Both the position numbers and the translations under genes were made by a program. Below are positions 32,159 through 40,438 of a stretch of 64,000 nt of DNA, piece after piece. Under the pieces are notes generated by a model, which was not told where the DNA came from, ran no database searches, and saw nothing but the letters and a program-made list of their open reading frames with translations. How positions within the stretch are numbered: position 1 is the stretch's first letter; every line of letters starts with the position of its first letter. Where the stretch lies: positions 496,001 through 560,000 of the forward strand of contig JAOSJQ010000001.1 of NCBI GenBank assembly GCA_027494035.1. Reading direction: 5' to 3'. Source of the DNA: UTCFX2 sp002050125. Its GTDB lineage: Bacteria; Chloroflexota; Anaerolineae; Anaerolineales; UBA4823.

Positions 32159-32775
32159 CTAGAAAAAAATTGAATAAGTATTTTTTTCTTGGTCAAACTA
32201 TTAGCTTTGGTCTCATAATTCTCGGATTCTTTTTGTAAATGAAAAACAAGATAATATTCTCCAAATAGTAGGTTGGTTATTTATCGTCATTGGAATTGTT
32301 TTCATTATTATCTTTTTTCAGCGTAAACAGCGTCTTTTATGGATTTACAAAAATATATCTCCAACTTCAATGCAAATGAAAATTGAAAAGATAGACGATT
32401 CAGATTCTACGAATTATGTCGCGTATTTGACACGGTGGGATAAAAACACTTCTGAAAGATGGATAACCAAGTTATATCCTCCATCTTGCAATGTTCAAGT
32501 ATTTCTCAGCAACGAAATTCAAGTGGAAGTATATGTAGACCCGAAAAATAATAATCCAGCGGTAATTAGAACTGCAGACGGTTTATTATGGGTTATGGCT
32601 GGCTCTGGTTCTGTTCAGAATTTCCAAAAGTCGCAGTAAACAATGGATTTGACTGTCCAGTGTTTAAGTAGGTTGTGTTTTTGAGCGATTGCCAAAAATT
32701 AAGTTATGTGAAGAAATTAGGCATGTTGGCGGCAGTGTCTTCTTTCAGTCAGCGAGTCTTGCGCAACACAAAAAC

Positions 32776-32904
32776 GCCCAACACAGCGTGCAGCCGACGT
32801 GTGGGAGAATGCGGCATCTTCGAGCATTTTTCTCCACTCGGATTTTTTCTGCTCTCAAGCAGAGTCCGCGCCCGCTCACACGCAGGTAATGCATACCGTT
32901 AGAT
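32776..32904 (+). repeat. attC site 5
   Basis: 129 nt. R'' GCCCAAC (32776-32782), R' GTTAGAT (32898-32904). It shares long identical blocks with site 2, such as 'GCGGCATCTTCGAGCATTTT' and 'CACACGCAGGTAA'. Last recognisable attC of the array. Confidence 0.85.
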
Positions 32905-33105
32905 GGTCTTTCTTACACTCTCCGCGCGGACCGGATATATCGATAAAAATTTCTGCCTGCACTACCCGGCAGCGCCAAACAAAGAAATTGCTTTGCATTT
33001 TTAGATAACATCCCTGACAGGGGTCAAACTACAAATTTCATGCCCCTACATCAGGATACCGAGCTCCTTATCCCGTCTATCGAAAGGCATTAAACCGATA
33101 TTTAC
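32905..33105. other. region after the last attC, no gene
   Basis: No coding region supported. A short GC-rich stretch is followed by AT-rich sequence leading to the palindrome at 33106. It may be a decayed cassette or the boundary to the chromosome; no GTTRRRY-ended site was found beyond 32904. Confidence 0.4.
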
Positions 33106-33140
33106 CATGAAATTCCGTTATTCGATAACGGGATTTCATG
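33106..33140. promoter_or_regulatory. 35-bp palindrome upstream of the ATPase gene
   Basis: Arms CATGAAATTCCGTTAT and ATAACGGGATTTCATG (15 of 16 pairs) around the trinucleotide TCG. No T-run follows. Its position, 14 bp before the ATPase start, suggests an operator or a mRNA hairpin controlling that gene. Confidence 0.6.
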
Positions 33141-33153
33141 ATATTTTAGAGGC

Positions 33154-34298
33154 ATGATTGCCGTTCTCATCTCAGGCAAACGATCCAAAAGAAACTCGAT
33201 GCCAATCACGTCGTAGCCTTAATCGGGCCCAGGCAGTGCGGCAAAACCACCCTGGCGCGAGAATTCGTCTCGCCAAGCTCCGTCAATTATTTTGACCTGG
33301 AAGACCCATTGAGCCTGGCGCTACTCGATCAACCTATGACCGCTTTACAGGATCTGACCGGTCTGGTTGTGATCGACGAGATTCAGCGGAGACCGGAACC
33401 TTTTCCAGTGCTGAGAGTACTGGCGGATCGTAATCCGCTCCCGGCTCGTTTCTTAATCTTAGGGGGTGCTTCTCCCGATCTTTTACGACAATCCTCTGAA
33501 AGTCTTGCCGGGCGCATCTCCACCCTCTCGATGAGTGGGTTCAGCCTTGCGGAAGTAGGCGCGCAGGCGCAAAACACCCTCTGGCGGCGCGGTGGATTTC
33601 CGCTTTCTTTCACTGCGCCCAGTGAGGAAGCCAGCCTGAAATGGCGCAAAGATTTCGTGTCCACATTTTCGGAGCGAGACATCCCTCAATTCGGTTTCAG
33701 CATTCCTTCCACCAGCCTGTTCCGCTTCTGGAGTCTATTAGCCCACTATCATGGGCAGGTCTGGAATGCGGCTGAAGCTGCCCGCGCCTTGAACGTCAGT
33801 GAAAGCACGGCGCGCCGGTATATCGATTTACTTCAGGATCTGTTTATGGTGCGTCTGCTTCAACCCTGGTATGCCAACCTGGGGAAACGGCAGGTGAAAT
33901 CTCCAAAAGTGTATGTTCGTGACACGGGGCTGCTCCACGTCCTCCTGGGGATCCGCAGCGAGCAGGAGTTGCTCTTGCATCCGCGCAGCGGTGCATCCTG
34001 GGAGGGTTTCGTGATCGAAGAGGTGATCAAAGCCTCTGTTCCAGATGAGGTATTTTTTTGGGGCACACATTCGGGGGCTGAGCTGGACTTGCTCATAATT
34101 AAAGATGGTAAGAAAATTGGCGTGGAGTGTAAACGCGTTGACGCGCCCCGACTGACGCCATCGATGCGCGCAGCAATGCGAGATTCAGGATTATCCACTT
34201 TGTTGGTCATTTTCCCAGGATCCAAGTCCTATTCTTTAGTCGAAAATATCAAGACCGTGCCCCTTTCCAGTTTAGCTGAAGAGGGGTCATTGTGGTGA
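33154..34298 (+). pseudogene. AAA-type ATPase with DUF4143 domain, frameshift near the start
   Basis: The body (about 375 residues) has Walker A 'ALIGPRQCGKTTLAREF', Walker B 'GLVVIDEIQRRPEP', sensor region 'RFLILGGASPDLLRQ', an HTH-like segment 'AEAARALNVSESTARRYIDL' and the C-terminal nuclease-like DUF4143 fold ('FFWGTHSGAELDLLIIKDGK', 'GVECKRVDAP'). ATG 33154 is in another frame; one added base near 33159-33162 links 'MIA' to 'RSHLRQTIQKKL'. Family members (COG1373) are frequent in mobile and accessory regions; role unknown. No attC follows, so it is probably outside the array. Confidence 0.78.
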
Positions 34299-34456
34299 AT
34301 CACTACAGGAGATATTAAAATAAAAAGGACCCTAAGAAGTAATCTTATTGGATTAAATAAACCCTAGAATAAATTGTCACATTTCTCTCCCTTCCAGCGA
34401 CTTAGTTAACGTAGCTACAATTCAATCAAACGGATCGATTCCGCAAAGGAACGTCA

Positions 34457-35020
34457 ATGGATGAAACCAAAGCCCTTACAAAAAAGCCTCTTGCCTATTT
34501 GACCAACGAAGCCGAAGAACCACACCAGTCAATGACGGTCAACTTTGCCGAGCTTTACCGCAAGAATGCAGCCCCGGTCTTCTACTACCTCTACAGCCGT
34601 GTGCGCAGCATAGCAGTCGCCGAAGACCTGACCTCAGAGACTTTTGTGACCGCGCTTGAAAACCTGTCCAGGTTGCGCGATCCGCGTAAGTTCACACCCT
34701 GGGTTTTCACCATCGCCCGCAATAAAGCCTTCGACTACTTCCGTCAATCCCTGCGCCGCCCCACCGCGGGCTATGACGAAGAACTGGATTCGACAAAAGC
34801 TGTGGGAGGGGCACTATCGCAAACAGACCAGGACCGCCTGTTCGACCTGGAACGCCTGGTATCCCGGCTCGACCCGCTCGAGCAAGAGTACCTGCGCCTG
34901 CGCATTGTCGCGAACCTGCCCTTCGCCGAGATTGCCACAATCCTCGGCGAGCCCGAGACCCGCATCAAAAAGAAATATTACCGGCTCCTGGAGCGCCTGC
35001 AAGCCCAGATGGAGAAATAA
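34457..35020 (+). CDS. ECF-type sigma-70 family RNA polymerase sigma factor
   Basis: 187 residues. Region 2: 'YRKNAAPVFYYLYSRVRSIA', 'AEDLTSETFVTALENLSRL', 'PWVFTIARNKAFDYFRQSLR'. Region 4: 'LDPLEQEYLRLRIVANLPFA' and 'EIATILGEPETRIKKKYYRL' (helix-turn-helix contacting -35). Its gene ends 1 bp before the start of a single-TM protein, the usual sigma/anti-sigma arrangement. The 158 bp upstream are AT-rich and hold no gene; the promoter was not resolved. Confidence 0.9.
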   Translation: MDETKALTKKPLAYLTNEAEEPHQSMTVNFAELYRKNAAPVFYYLYSRVRSIAVAEDLTSETFVTALENLSRLRDPRKFTPWVFTIARNKAFDYFRQSLRRPTAGYDEELDSTKAVGGALSQTDQDRLFDLERLVSRLDPLEQEYLRLRIVANLPFAEIATILGEPETRIKKKYYRLLERLQAQMEK

Positions 35021-35021
35021 C

Positions 35022-36554
35022 ATGAGCGACCTCACTCCGTTTGAGAAAGAAATCAAGCAAACCTACCGCCTGCCAGAGGTTAACCCAGCCTTCATCAAGC
35101 AACTCGAAGCTAACCTACAGGCTCGGCAGCCCTATCCTGAAGCAAGCGTCAGGCCCGCCTTCCGCTTTGCACGCGGTTGGTCTTTTGCGATGGCTACCCT
35201 TCTGGTCATCGCCGTCACGGTCCTCGCCATCGGTCCTTCAAAGGTATTGGCGCAGGCACAAGTCATTTTCGGATTCGTGTCAGGTGTCGGTCTGGTGGAT
35301 ACCAGTTCACCCTTCCGGCAGTTGGCTGAGCCGGTGAGCGAGACGCGCGATGGAATTACCTTGACCGTCCAATCCGCTTTCCTGAGCGCTGACGGGACGA
35401 CCATCACCTATGCTATGTCCGACCTGCCCGCTGAGATGAAACGCGCCCAATTCGGCGACCCAGAGTGTAACATGCCTGCCTACCTAGCCCTCCCGGATGG
35501 CAGCAAACTTGAAGCACGCGGGACCAGCGGCTGGCTCGAGACGGATGGGTTCTTCGTTTACAATATCCGTTTCAACGAGCCTTTCCCGGCGAACGAAAAC
35601 CAGGCTGACCTGGTCTTCCCCTGTCTGGTTGGCGCGGCTCAAGGCAGGGGACCCCAGGACTGGCAGATCGCGCTTGCCTTCAAAGCCGCGCCAGAGGACA
35701 TCGTGGTCTATCCAGCCGCCCTTGCGGCGACCCAGGTCGAAAACCCTGCCCTGGCAACGGCACAACCTGCAACGCAGCCTAAGGGCGAAACGGGGGCGCC
35801 CGCCATGCCCGCGATGATTGTCGATGGAGACCGTCAGGAGGAAATGGTCCTCCTCGGCGTCGTCGAGAAACCGGAAGCCTATTGGGTGACCTGGGCTTTC
35901 CCCAACCAAATCGATGCCGGTATCCAGAGCAACGGCTATCTCTACGTCGTGCCCTTCAACCCTGTCCTTTACGATGCGAATGGCACGCAACTGCCAGAGC
36001 CAGCAGATCAAGAAACCCAAAATGAACTGTGGGAATATGAAGGAAGCTTGCGTGACCAGCTTTCAGGTCAAGAACAACTGGAATATGCGAGTTCACTGCG
36101 CACATTTATCGTGCCCAAGTCTGGAGTAGTCTTCCCGGTGTATGCCAAGCAAAACGTTTATGAACGTTCCTTCCCTGAAAAAGAGACCTATGCTGAGGTG
36201 GAGTTCGATGGTTCCAGGGTACAAACCTCAGACAGTCCGGTTGAAATCAACCTGGAAATTCAGATCGGTTCCGTCAAATTCAAATTGGATGCCATAAAAA
36301 AGGATCCGTATGGCGGCTACTCCTTCTTCTTCGACGGCGGAGATGGAAAGGTGGTTCAATGCCTGGTCGAGCTGGTGGGACACCCAACCAACATGAGCGG
36401 AAGCGGCAGCTTCAACCCGGATGATCCATTCCACTTCAACCAGGCGGTCATGTACCGCCAGATTCCCACCGGCAAACTGACCGCGCACATTTCCCAACCG
36501 GCAGTCCTTGGCGACCTGATCAGTTTCATTGGCTCCTGGTCGCCTGAACCGTAG
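35022..36554 (+). CDS. single-TM extracytoplasmic protein, probable partner of the ECF sigma factor
   Basis: 510 residues, start 1 bp after the sigma stop. A short cytoplasmic N-terminus (1-50) precedes one membrane segment ('GWSFAMATLLVIAVTVLAIG', about 53-72), then a large outside part with beta-rich repeats of the DUF4179 kind ('EPVSETRDGITLTVQSAFLS', 'ADGTTITYAMSDLP'). An Ala/Pro/Thr-rich linker lies in the middle. No classical zinc anti-sigma motif (HxxxCxxC) is present. It could act as an atypical anti-sigma factor or as the output protein. A strong terminator follows. Confidence 0.72.
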   Translation: MSDLTPFEKEIKQTYRLPEVNPAFIKQLEANLQARQPYPEASVRPAFRFARGWSFAMATLLVIAVTVLAIGPSKVLAQAQVIFGFVSGVGLVDTSSPFRQLAEPVSETRDGITLTVQSAFLSADGTTITYAMSDLPAEMKRAQFGDPECNMPAYLALPDGSKLEARGTSGWLETDGFFVYNIRFNEPFPANENQADLVFPCLVGAAQGRGPQDWQIALAFKAAPEDIVVYPAALAATQVENPALATAQPATQPKGETGAPAMPAMIVDGDRQEEMVLLGVVEKPEAYWVTWAFPNQIDAGIQSNGYLYVVPFNPVLYDANGTQLPEPADQETQNELWEYEGSLRDQLSGQEQLEYASSLRTFIVPKSGVVFPVYAKQNVYERSFPEKETYAEVEFDGSRVQTSDSPVEINLEIQIGSVKFKLDAIKKDPYGGYSFFFDGGDGKVVQCLVELVGHPTNMSGSGSFNPDDPFHFNQAVMYRQIPTGKLTAHISQPAVLGDLISFIGSWSPEP

Positions 36555-36582
36555 AGACCGTAATTTCCTCGCAATATTGTGA

Positions 36583-36613
36583 CCTCACAAGCCTCCACGG
36601 GCTTGTGAGGTTT
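36583..36613 (+). terminator. terminator of the sigma-factor operon
   Basis: Perfect stem CCTCACAAGCC / GGCTTGTGAGG (11 bp) with a 6-nt loop, followed by TTTGATTT. Confidence 0.85.
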
Positions 36614-36908
36614 GATTTAATTGGGCTGACAGGCACCAAGCATCCAACAGCGTCTTTCTGGCTTGAGACAGGTCGCTGGACAGAATCTAAGCTTTGCCGA
36701 GGGGTATCTGTATGCGCGCCGCCGGTTCGGAATCGGGACAGACTGCTTTCTCATCTCGTGGCTGGACACTACCTGAACCGGGGTGTTGTTCACTAAACCG
36801 CGCCGGCGCTGCCGTTCCGCCAATGATCTGGCAGGATGTCCGTTCAGGGCAGCTACAGCCCGCCTCGCCCCTTCTTCGAGTATAATTCGCCCTATTAAAG
36901 GTGAAGCA
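36614..36908. other. intergenic region, no gene
   Basis: Open frames on either strand lack ribosome sites and family resemblance. TATAAT at 36881-36886 may be a -10 for the acyltransferase gene, without a clear -35. Confidence 0.4.
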
Positions 36909-37514
36909 ATGGAACCCCAGTTGCAATCCAATCGTCTCAGTGGAATGCTTGCCAGATCGGTCCTGCACGGCTTATCCTGGCGGCTCGAACTCAACCCGCC
37001 GCTCACCCAGAAATTTGTGCTCATTGGCGCTCCCCACACCTCGAACCTCGATTTTGTGTTTATGCTGCTGCTGGTCTACGCCACCGGGTTGAAACTCCAT
37101 TGGGTCGGCAAGCACACCATCTTCAAAGGACCGTTCGGCTGGTTGATGCGCCGGCTGGGCGGCATCCCGGTCGACCGGCGCACAAACAACCGGTTCGTCG
37201 AGCAGATGATCCAGGTTTTCGATCAGCGCCAGCGCCTGATCCTCGTAATTGCCCCCGAGGGTACCCGCGGTAAATCGCAGTATTGGCGGACGGGCTTTTA
37301 TCATATCGCCCAGGGGGCGGGGGTGCCCATCGTGCTTGGCTATATCGATTACCGCCACAAGGTCCTCGGCATCGGTCCATCCATGCTCCCTAGCGGCGAT
37401 ATCGATCGAGATTTTTCCCAGATTCGCGAGTTTTACGCGTCCAAAACCGGCCGGCGCCCCGAGCTGCAAGGCGAAATCCTCCTCCGCCCTTTGGAGAAGA
37501 CGCCCGCCTCCTGA
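36909..37514 (+). CDS. PlsC-like acyltransferase
   Basis: 201 residues from ATG 36909 (AAGGTG upstream). Acyltransferase block I is 'APHTSNLDFVF' (H-x4-D), block II 'LGGIPVDRRTN', block III 'VIAPEGTRGKSQYWRTGFYH', block IV 'VPIVLGYIDY'. This short form resembles 1-acylglycerol-3-phosphate acyltransferase-related proteins that transfer acyl chains to phospholipid precursors or other alcohols. Membrane-associated. Single gene between a terminator and a convergent DegV gene. Confidence 0.87.
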   Translation: MEPQLQSNRLSGMLARSVLHGLSWRLELNPPLTQKFVLIGAPHTSNLDFVFMLLLVYATGLKLHWVGKHTIFKGPFGWLMRRLGGIPVDRRTNNRFVEQMIQVFDQRQRLILVIAPEGTRGKSQYWRTGFYHIAQGAGVPIVLGYIDYRHKVLGIGPSMLPSGDIDRDFSQIREFYASKTGRRPELQGEILLRPLEKTPAS

Positions 37515-37549
37515 TAGCGACAGTCTATCGCAGACAGGTTAAATCACCC

Positions 37550-38407
37550 CTATTCCGCGTACCCGCACAACGCCAGGGCGTTCGGTCCGGTGTTGATCCC
37601 CAGCACCACCCCGGTGATGTTAATCAGCAGCTCCGCCGGGTTGTGCTCCTGGCGGATGCGCTGCGCCAGTTGCTGCGCTTCATCAGGCGCGTTTCCGTGC
37701 ATCACCGCGATGTGCAGCCGCCCCTTCAAGTCAATCTTTTCGAAGAATTTCTGATAGACCAGCTCGATCATTTTACTATGCGTGCGCGCCAGCCCAGCGG
37801 GTTCGACCACCCCGCTCGCGTGGTTGATCTCGACCACGGGACGCACCTGCAGCAGCGCCCCCACCCACTTTGCGGCGTTGCCGATCCGCCCGCCTCTCTG
37901 CAGATAATCAATCGTGTCCATGCCGACAATTTGGACCAGTTGCTTGCGGATTTCAGCGAGGCGGTCGACCACCGCCGGAACATCGAACCCCTCTTCGATC
38001 AAGCGCGCCGCCGCCAGCACCTGCCAGCCCAGGCTCATCGTCGGTCCCTTTGAATCGACCACGGTCACCGGCAAGCGCGCCTTCCCGCCCGCCAGCCGGG
38101 CGTTTTGATAGGTGCCGCTCAGCGCGGCGCCGATCGTGACGACCAATGCCGCCTGCGCCCCCTGGTTCTCCGCCTCTTGGTAGGCGGTCAGAAAATCCTG
38201 CTCCAAAACCTGGGCGGTTGTCGGACGAACCGGGTCGGTTTGCAAGCGCTGGTAAAACTCTTCGGGTTGGATCGTCACTCGATCGAGGTATTGTTGATCG
38301 CCCCAGATCACAATTTGCGGCAGCACCCGGATGCCATAACGTTCGATCAGATCGTCGGGGATGTCGCAGGTGCTGTCGGTAATAATCTCGATTTTGCTTT
38401 TTGCCAT
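37550..38407 (-). CDS. DegV family fatty-acid-binding protein
   Basis: 285 residues from ATG 38407 ('MAKSKIEIITDSTCDIPDDL'); upstream in-frame starts to 38449 exist but the family begins here. DegV fold with the ligand-binding motif 'PTTAQ' and 'IGAALSGTYQNARLA'; later 'DTIDYLQRGGRIGNAAKW'. In Firmicutes such FakB-type proteins present fatty acids to the kinase FakA; no fakA is in the window. Downstream of the spermidine-synthase-like gene on the same strand (stop 38446), probably co-transcribed. Confidence 0.88.
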   Translation of the reverse strand: MAKSKIEIITDSTCDIPDDLIERYGIRVLPQIVIWGDQQYLDRVTIQPEEFYQRLQTDPVRPTTAQVLEQDFLTAYQEAENQGAQAALVVTIGAALSGTYQNARLAGGKARLPVTVVDSKGPTMSLGWQVLAAARLIEEGFDVPAVVDRLAEIRKQLVQIVGMDTIDYLQRGGRIGNAAKWVGALLQVRPVVEINHASGVVEPAGLARTHSKMIELVYQKFFEKIDLKGRLHIAVMHGNAPDEAQQLAQRIRQEHNPAELLINITGVVLGINTGPNALALCGYAE

Positions 38408-38445
38408 TCCGTTTCCGCTCCCTTCTTCAGCCATGCCGCCGGTGC

Positions 38446-39870
38446 TCAATGGAAATAGTAACCCGCCCGCGCCTGCTCGAAATAAATCTCAGACGGGTTC
38501 AGGTCGTCGGTCAACACCGTTCCCCCTTGGGGCGCCGGCGGAAAGTCCAGATCGCGCATCGCCGACCGGCTGGCGATAAAGACGACGTTCATCAGCTGCT
38601 CCCCTGCGACGTGGGTGGCAAGCACGTTCGGAAAAACGCTCCCGATTGTGGCGGAAACCGCGCGGAAGGAATTGGATTTCGCGCCCTCCGGCACGCCGAT
38701 GAAGTTGTAAATCATGCGCCCATCCGGTTTGAGCGCCCGCTCCAGCGCCTGAAAAAATTCGCGCGTCACCAGTTGCGGCGGGACGGACGCCAGGCTGTCG
38801 AACGCATCGACCAGGATTAAGTCGAAACCTGCGCCGGCGTACTGCTCCAGGTAAGCCCGCCCATCGGTGACCTCGATCTGCGCCTGCACCGCGCCAAAAT
38901 GCCGGTCGGACAGTTCGACCACAAATGGATCGATTTCGACCTCCACCACCGAAGCGCCGCGCTTTTCGAGCGCCCGGGCGATCGTGTGCCCCGCCCCGCC
39001 CAGGATCAGCACCCGCTTGTCCCGCACGTCTCCGGCAAGTTCGATCATCTTGACCGCGTAGCCAAATCTGGGCTCTTTTGTGTTCAGATCCATCTGCGCG
39101 TGAAACGTGGGTCCCAGGTTCATCTGGACAAACGTGCTGTCATCTGTGAACACCCGGATCGTTTGATACAGCCCTTCGCGCTGCTCCAGCAGCCGCAAGC
39201 CCAAATCCTCGCCCCAGAGATACGCCGGCTGCGGCACAATCAGCCCGGCTGCCAGAACCGCCGCCCCCGCCAACCGCATCCGCGGCGATAGAAAGACCAG
39301 CGCGTACAGGATTGCCAGCATCGCGAAGGCGCGTAACGAGGTGGACAGACCTGCGTATGGGACCAGGAGAAAAGCCGCCGTCAGCGCCCCGATCACGCTC
39401 CCCAGCGTACCGAGCGCATAAACGTTTCCGACCTCTTTGGGAATGGTCTCTTTCTCCCGCTCCGCCGCCAGCAGGCTGATCGCCATCGGCGAAGTTGCGC
39501 TGAACAACGCCGCCGGCGGCAAAAACGCGATCAACGCCGTGACCCCAATTGCTACGTAGCCCACCGAGGCAAAGACGTGCGGAATCAGCCAAATGAACCA
39601 ACTCAGCGCCAGCAGCCACAGCGCATTCAAGATCAGGATGCGCGGGAAATAACTCAACGCCTTGTCTTGCGGCACCCGCCCGCCCAGGTAGTAGCCGATC
39701 GAGATGCCCGTCAGCGTGGTCGAGATGATGATCGCCCAAATGATCGTGGTCGAACCGAACAACGATGCCACCAGCCGCGGACCGATGATTTCCGTCGCCA
39801 GGTTGGCAAAACCCGAGAAAAAAACCAGGCTGTACAGCAGGATTTTCGTCCTGTTAAAATTTTGCTTCAT
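38446..39870 (-). CDS. membrane-fused spermidine synthase-like protein
   Basis: 474 residues. The N-terminal half has six or more membrane segments ('ILLYSLVFFSGFANLATEII', 'IIWAIIISTTLTGISIGYYL'). The C-terminal half (from about 260) is a spermidine-synthase-type Rossmann domain: 'RVLILGGAGHTIARALEKRG', 'VEVEIDPFVVELS', 'FDLILVDAFDSLASVP'. Fused MFS/spermidine-synthase proteins of this kind are common in Chloroflexota; the aminopropyl-transfer activity is unproven. The glycine-rich motif reads GGAGH rather than GGGDG, so decarboxy-SAM binding is uncertain. Confidence 0.85.
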   Translation of the reverse strand: MKQNFNRTKILLYSLVFFSGFANLATEIIGPRLVASLFGSTTIIWAIIISTTLTGISIGYYLGGRVPQDKALSYFPRILILNALWLLALSWFIWLIPHVFASVGYVAIGVTALIAFLPPAALFSATSPMAISLLAAEREKETIPKEVGNVYALGTLGSVIGALTAAFLLVPYAGLSTSLRAFAMLAILYALVFLSPRMRLAGAAVLAAGLIVPQPAYLWGEDLGLRLLEQREGLYQTIRVFTDDSTFVQMNLGPTFHAQMDLNTKEPRFGYAVKMIELAGDVRDKRVLILGGAGHTIARALEKRGASVVEVEIDPFVVELSDRHFGAVQAQIEVTDGRAYLEQYAGAGFDLILVDAFDSLASVPPQLVTREFFQALERALKPDGRMIYNFIGVPEGAKSNSFRAVSATIGSVFPNVLATHVAGEQLMNVVFIASRSAMRDLDFPPAPQGGTVLTDDLNPSEIYFEQARAGYYFH

Positions 39871-39948
39871 CAGGGAAACCTTTTGGATGGGATTATGGTT
39901 GATTATACTTCGCTCTTATCCCATCGCTGCAAGTGGATTTTTAACAGC

Positions 39949-39981
39949 AAAAAAGCCCCATTCGTGAATGGGGCTTTTTTT
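39949..39981. terminator. bidirectional terminator after the RRM gene
   Basis: Nine-bp perfect stem GCCCCATTC / GAATGGGGC with a 2-nt loop, flanked by A6 and T7. On the minus strand it ends the RRM gene; by symmetry it could also stop plus-strand transcription. Confidence 0.9.
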
Positions 39982-40007
39982 ACTTGTAAAAGAACGGCAA
40001 TTTTAGC

Positions 40008-40364
40008 TCAATATCGGTCGCCGCCGCGGCGGTCGCGCCGCTGATGGCTGCCGCGCTTCCGATCATAGCCCTGACCCGAGCGCGGACCGCCCCCGTAGCC
40101 GCCTCTTCCGGAATCCTCGCGCGGACGCGCCGGATTGACCTTTAACTCGCGATTTCCCAGCGAATAACCATTGAACATGCCGATCGCTTTTTCGGCTTCG
40201 CTTTGCGAGTTCATCGTCACAAACGCGAAACCTTTCGAATTTCCCGTGTCACGATCTTTGATCAGGTCCACCGCCACAACCTGCCCTGCTCCCCCAAACA
40301 AGGTTCGGATCTCCTCCTCTGTGGCTGAGAAAGGCAGATTTCCAACATAAAGTTTCGGTTCCAT
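40008..40364 (-). CDS. RRM-domain RNA-binding protein
   Basis: 118 residues from ATG 40364 (AAGGA just upstream). A single RNA-recognition motif: RNP2 'KLYVGNLPF' and RNP1 'KGFAFVTM' with the aromatic residues that stack on RNA. A Gly/Arg-rich tail follows ('GRGGYGGGPRSGQGYDRKRG'), as in bacterial Rbp proteins of cyanobacteria and Chloroflexota linked to cold response. Its leader contains a terminator-like hairpin, suggesting regulated transcription. Confidence 0.93.
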   Translation of the reverse strand: MEPKLYVGNLPFSATEEEIRTLFGGAGQVVAVDLIKDRDTGNSKGFAFVTMNSQSEAEKAIGMFNGYSLGNRELKVNPARPREDSGRGGYGGGPRSGQGYDRKRGSHQRRDRRGGDRY

Positions 40365-40401
40365 TCCTTTTTCCTGTCCTCTTCTCTGGCTCCTGACCAG
40401 A

Positions 40402-40438
40402 ATAAAAAAATATCCGCCAAACAAGCAAGGTCTGGCGG
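40402..40438 (-). promoter_or_regulatory. attenuator-like hairpin in the RRM gene leader
   Basis: On the minus strand CCGCCA / TGGCGG forms a short stem followed by ATATTTTTTT. It lies between the -10 (TATAAT at 40477-40472) and the ATG (40364), within a leader of about 100 nt. The arrangement resembles a transcription attenuator, or an RNA site for autoregulation by the protein. Confidence 0.5.

Larger units (their letters stand above)
30936..32639 (+). pseudogene. two-TM membrane protein of cassette 5, split by an IS
   Basis: ATG 30936 with GGAG at 30927-30930 opens 'MDNESLSLKK'. The IS at 30972-32158 is inserted at CTAG. After it the gene resumes 'LNKYFFLGQTISFGLIIL', a second hydrophobic segment 'IVGWLFIVIGIVFIIIFF', and a soluble domain to 'SGSVQNFQKSQ' (32639). 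Two one-base changes, in the A6 at 30960-30965 and the T5 at 32230-32234, are needed for a continuous frame of about 172 residues. Very AT-rich. Its function is unknown; resembles generic DUF3592-like membrane proteins only in layout. About 135 nt without a gene precede the attC. Confidence 0.72.
27377..32904 (+). mobile_element. integron cassette array, five cassettes
   Basis: Five consecutive units, all on the plus strand, each with one or two promoterless genes followed by an attC-like site ending in GTTRRRY (28071, 29094, 30221, 30864, 32898). Approximate cassettes: 27378-28071, 28072-29094, 29095-30221, 30222-30864, 30865-32898 (the last contains an IS). Cargo base composition differs from one cassette to the next and is often more AT-rich than the flanks. 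With the divergent intI remnant and the promoter at 27264 this is a complete, though probably immobile, integron. Confidence 0.87.

Noticed and set aside
30984..32162. 392-codon plus-strand open frame across the IS in cassette 5
   Set aside because: It is the antisense shadow of the IS4 transposase.
26598..34298. Reading the repeats at 27949-32904 as a CRISPR array or simple IS-borne repeats
   Set aside because: Spacing is irregular, units hold genes, and each repeat ends in GTTRRRY with paired arms, which fits attC and not CRISPR.
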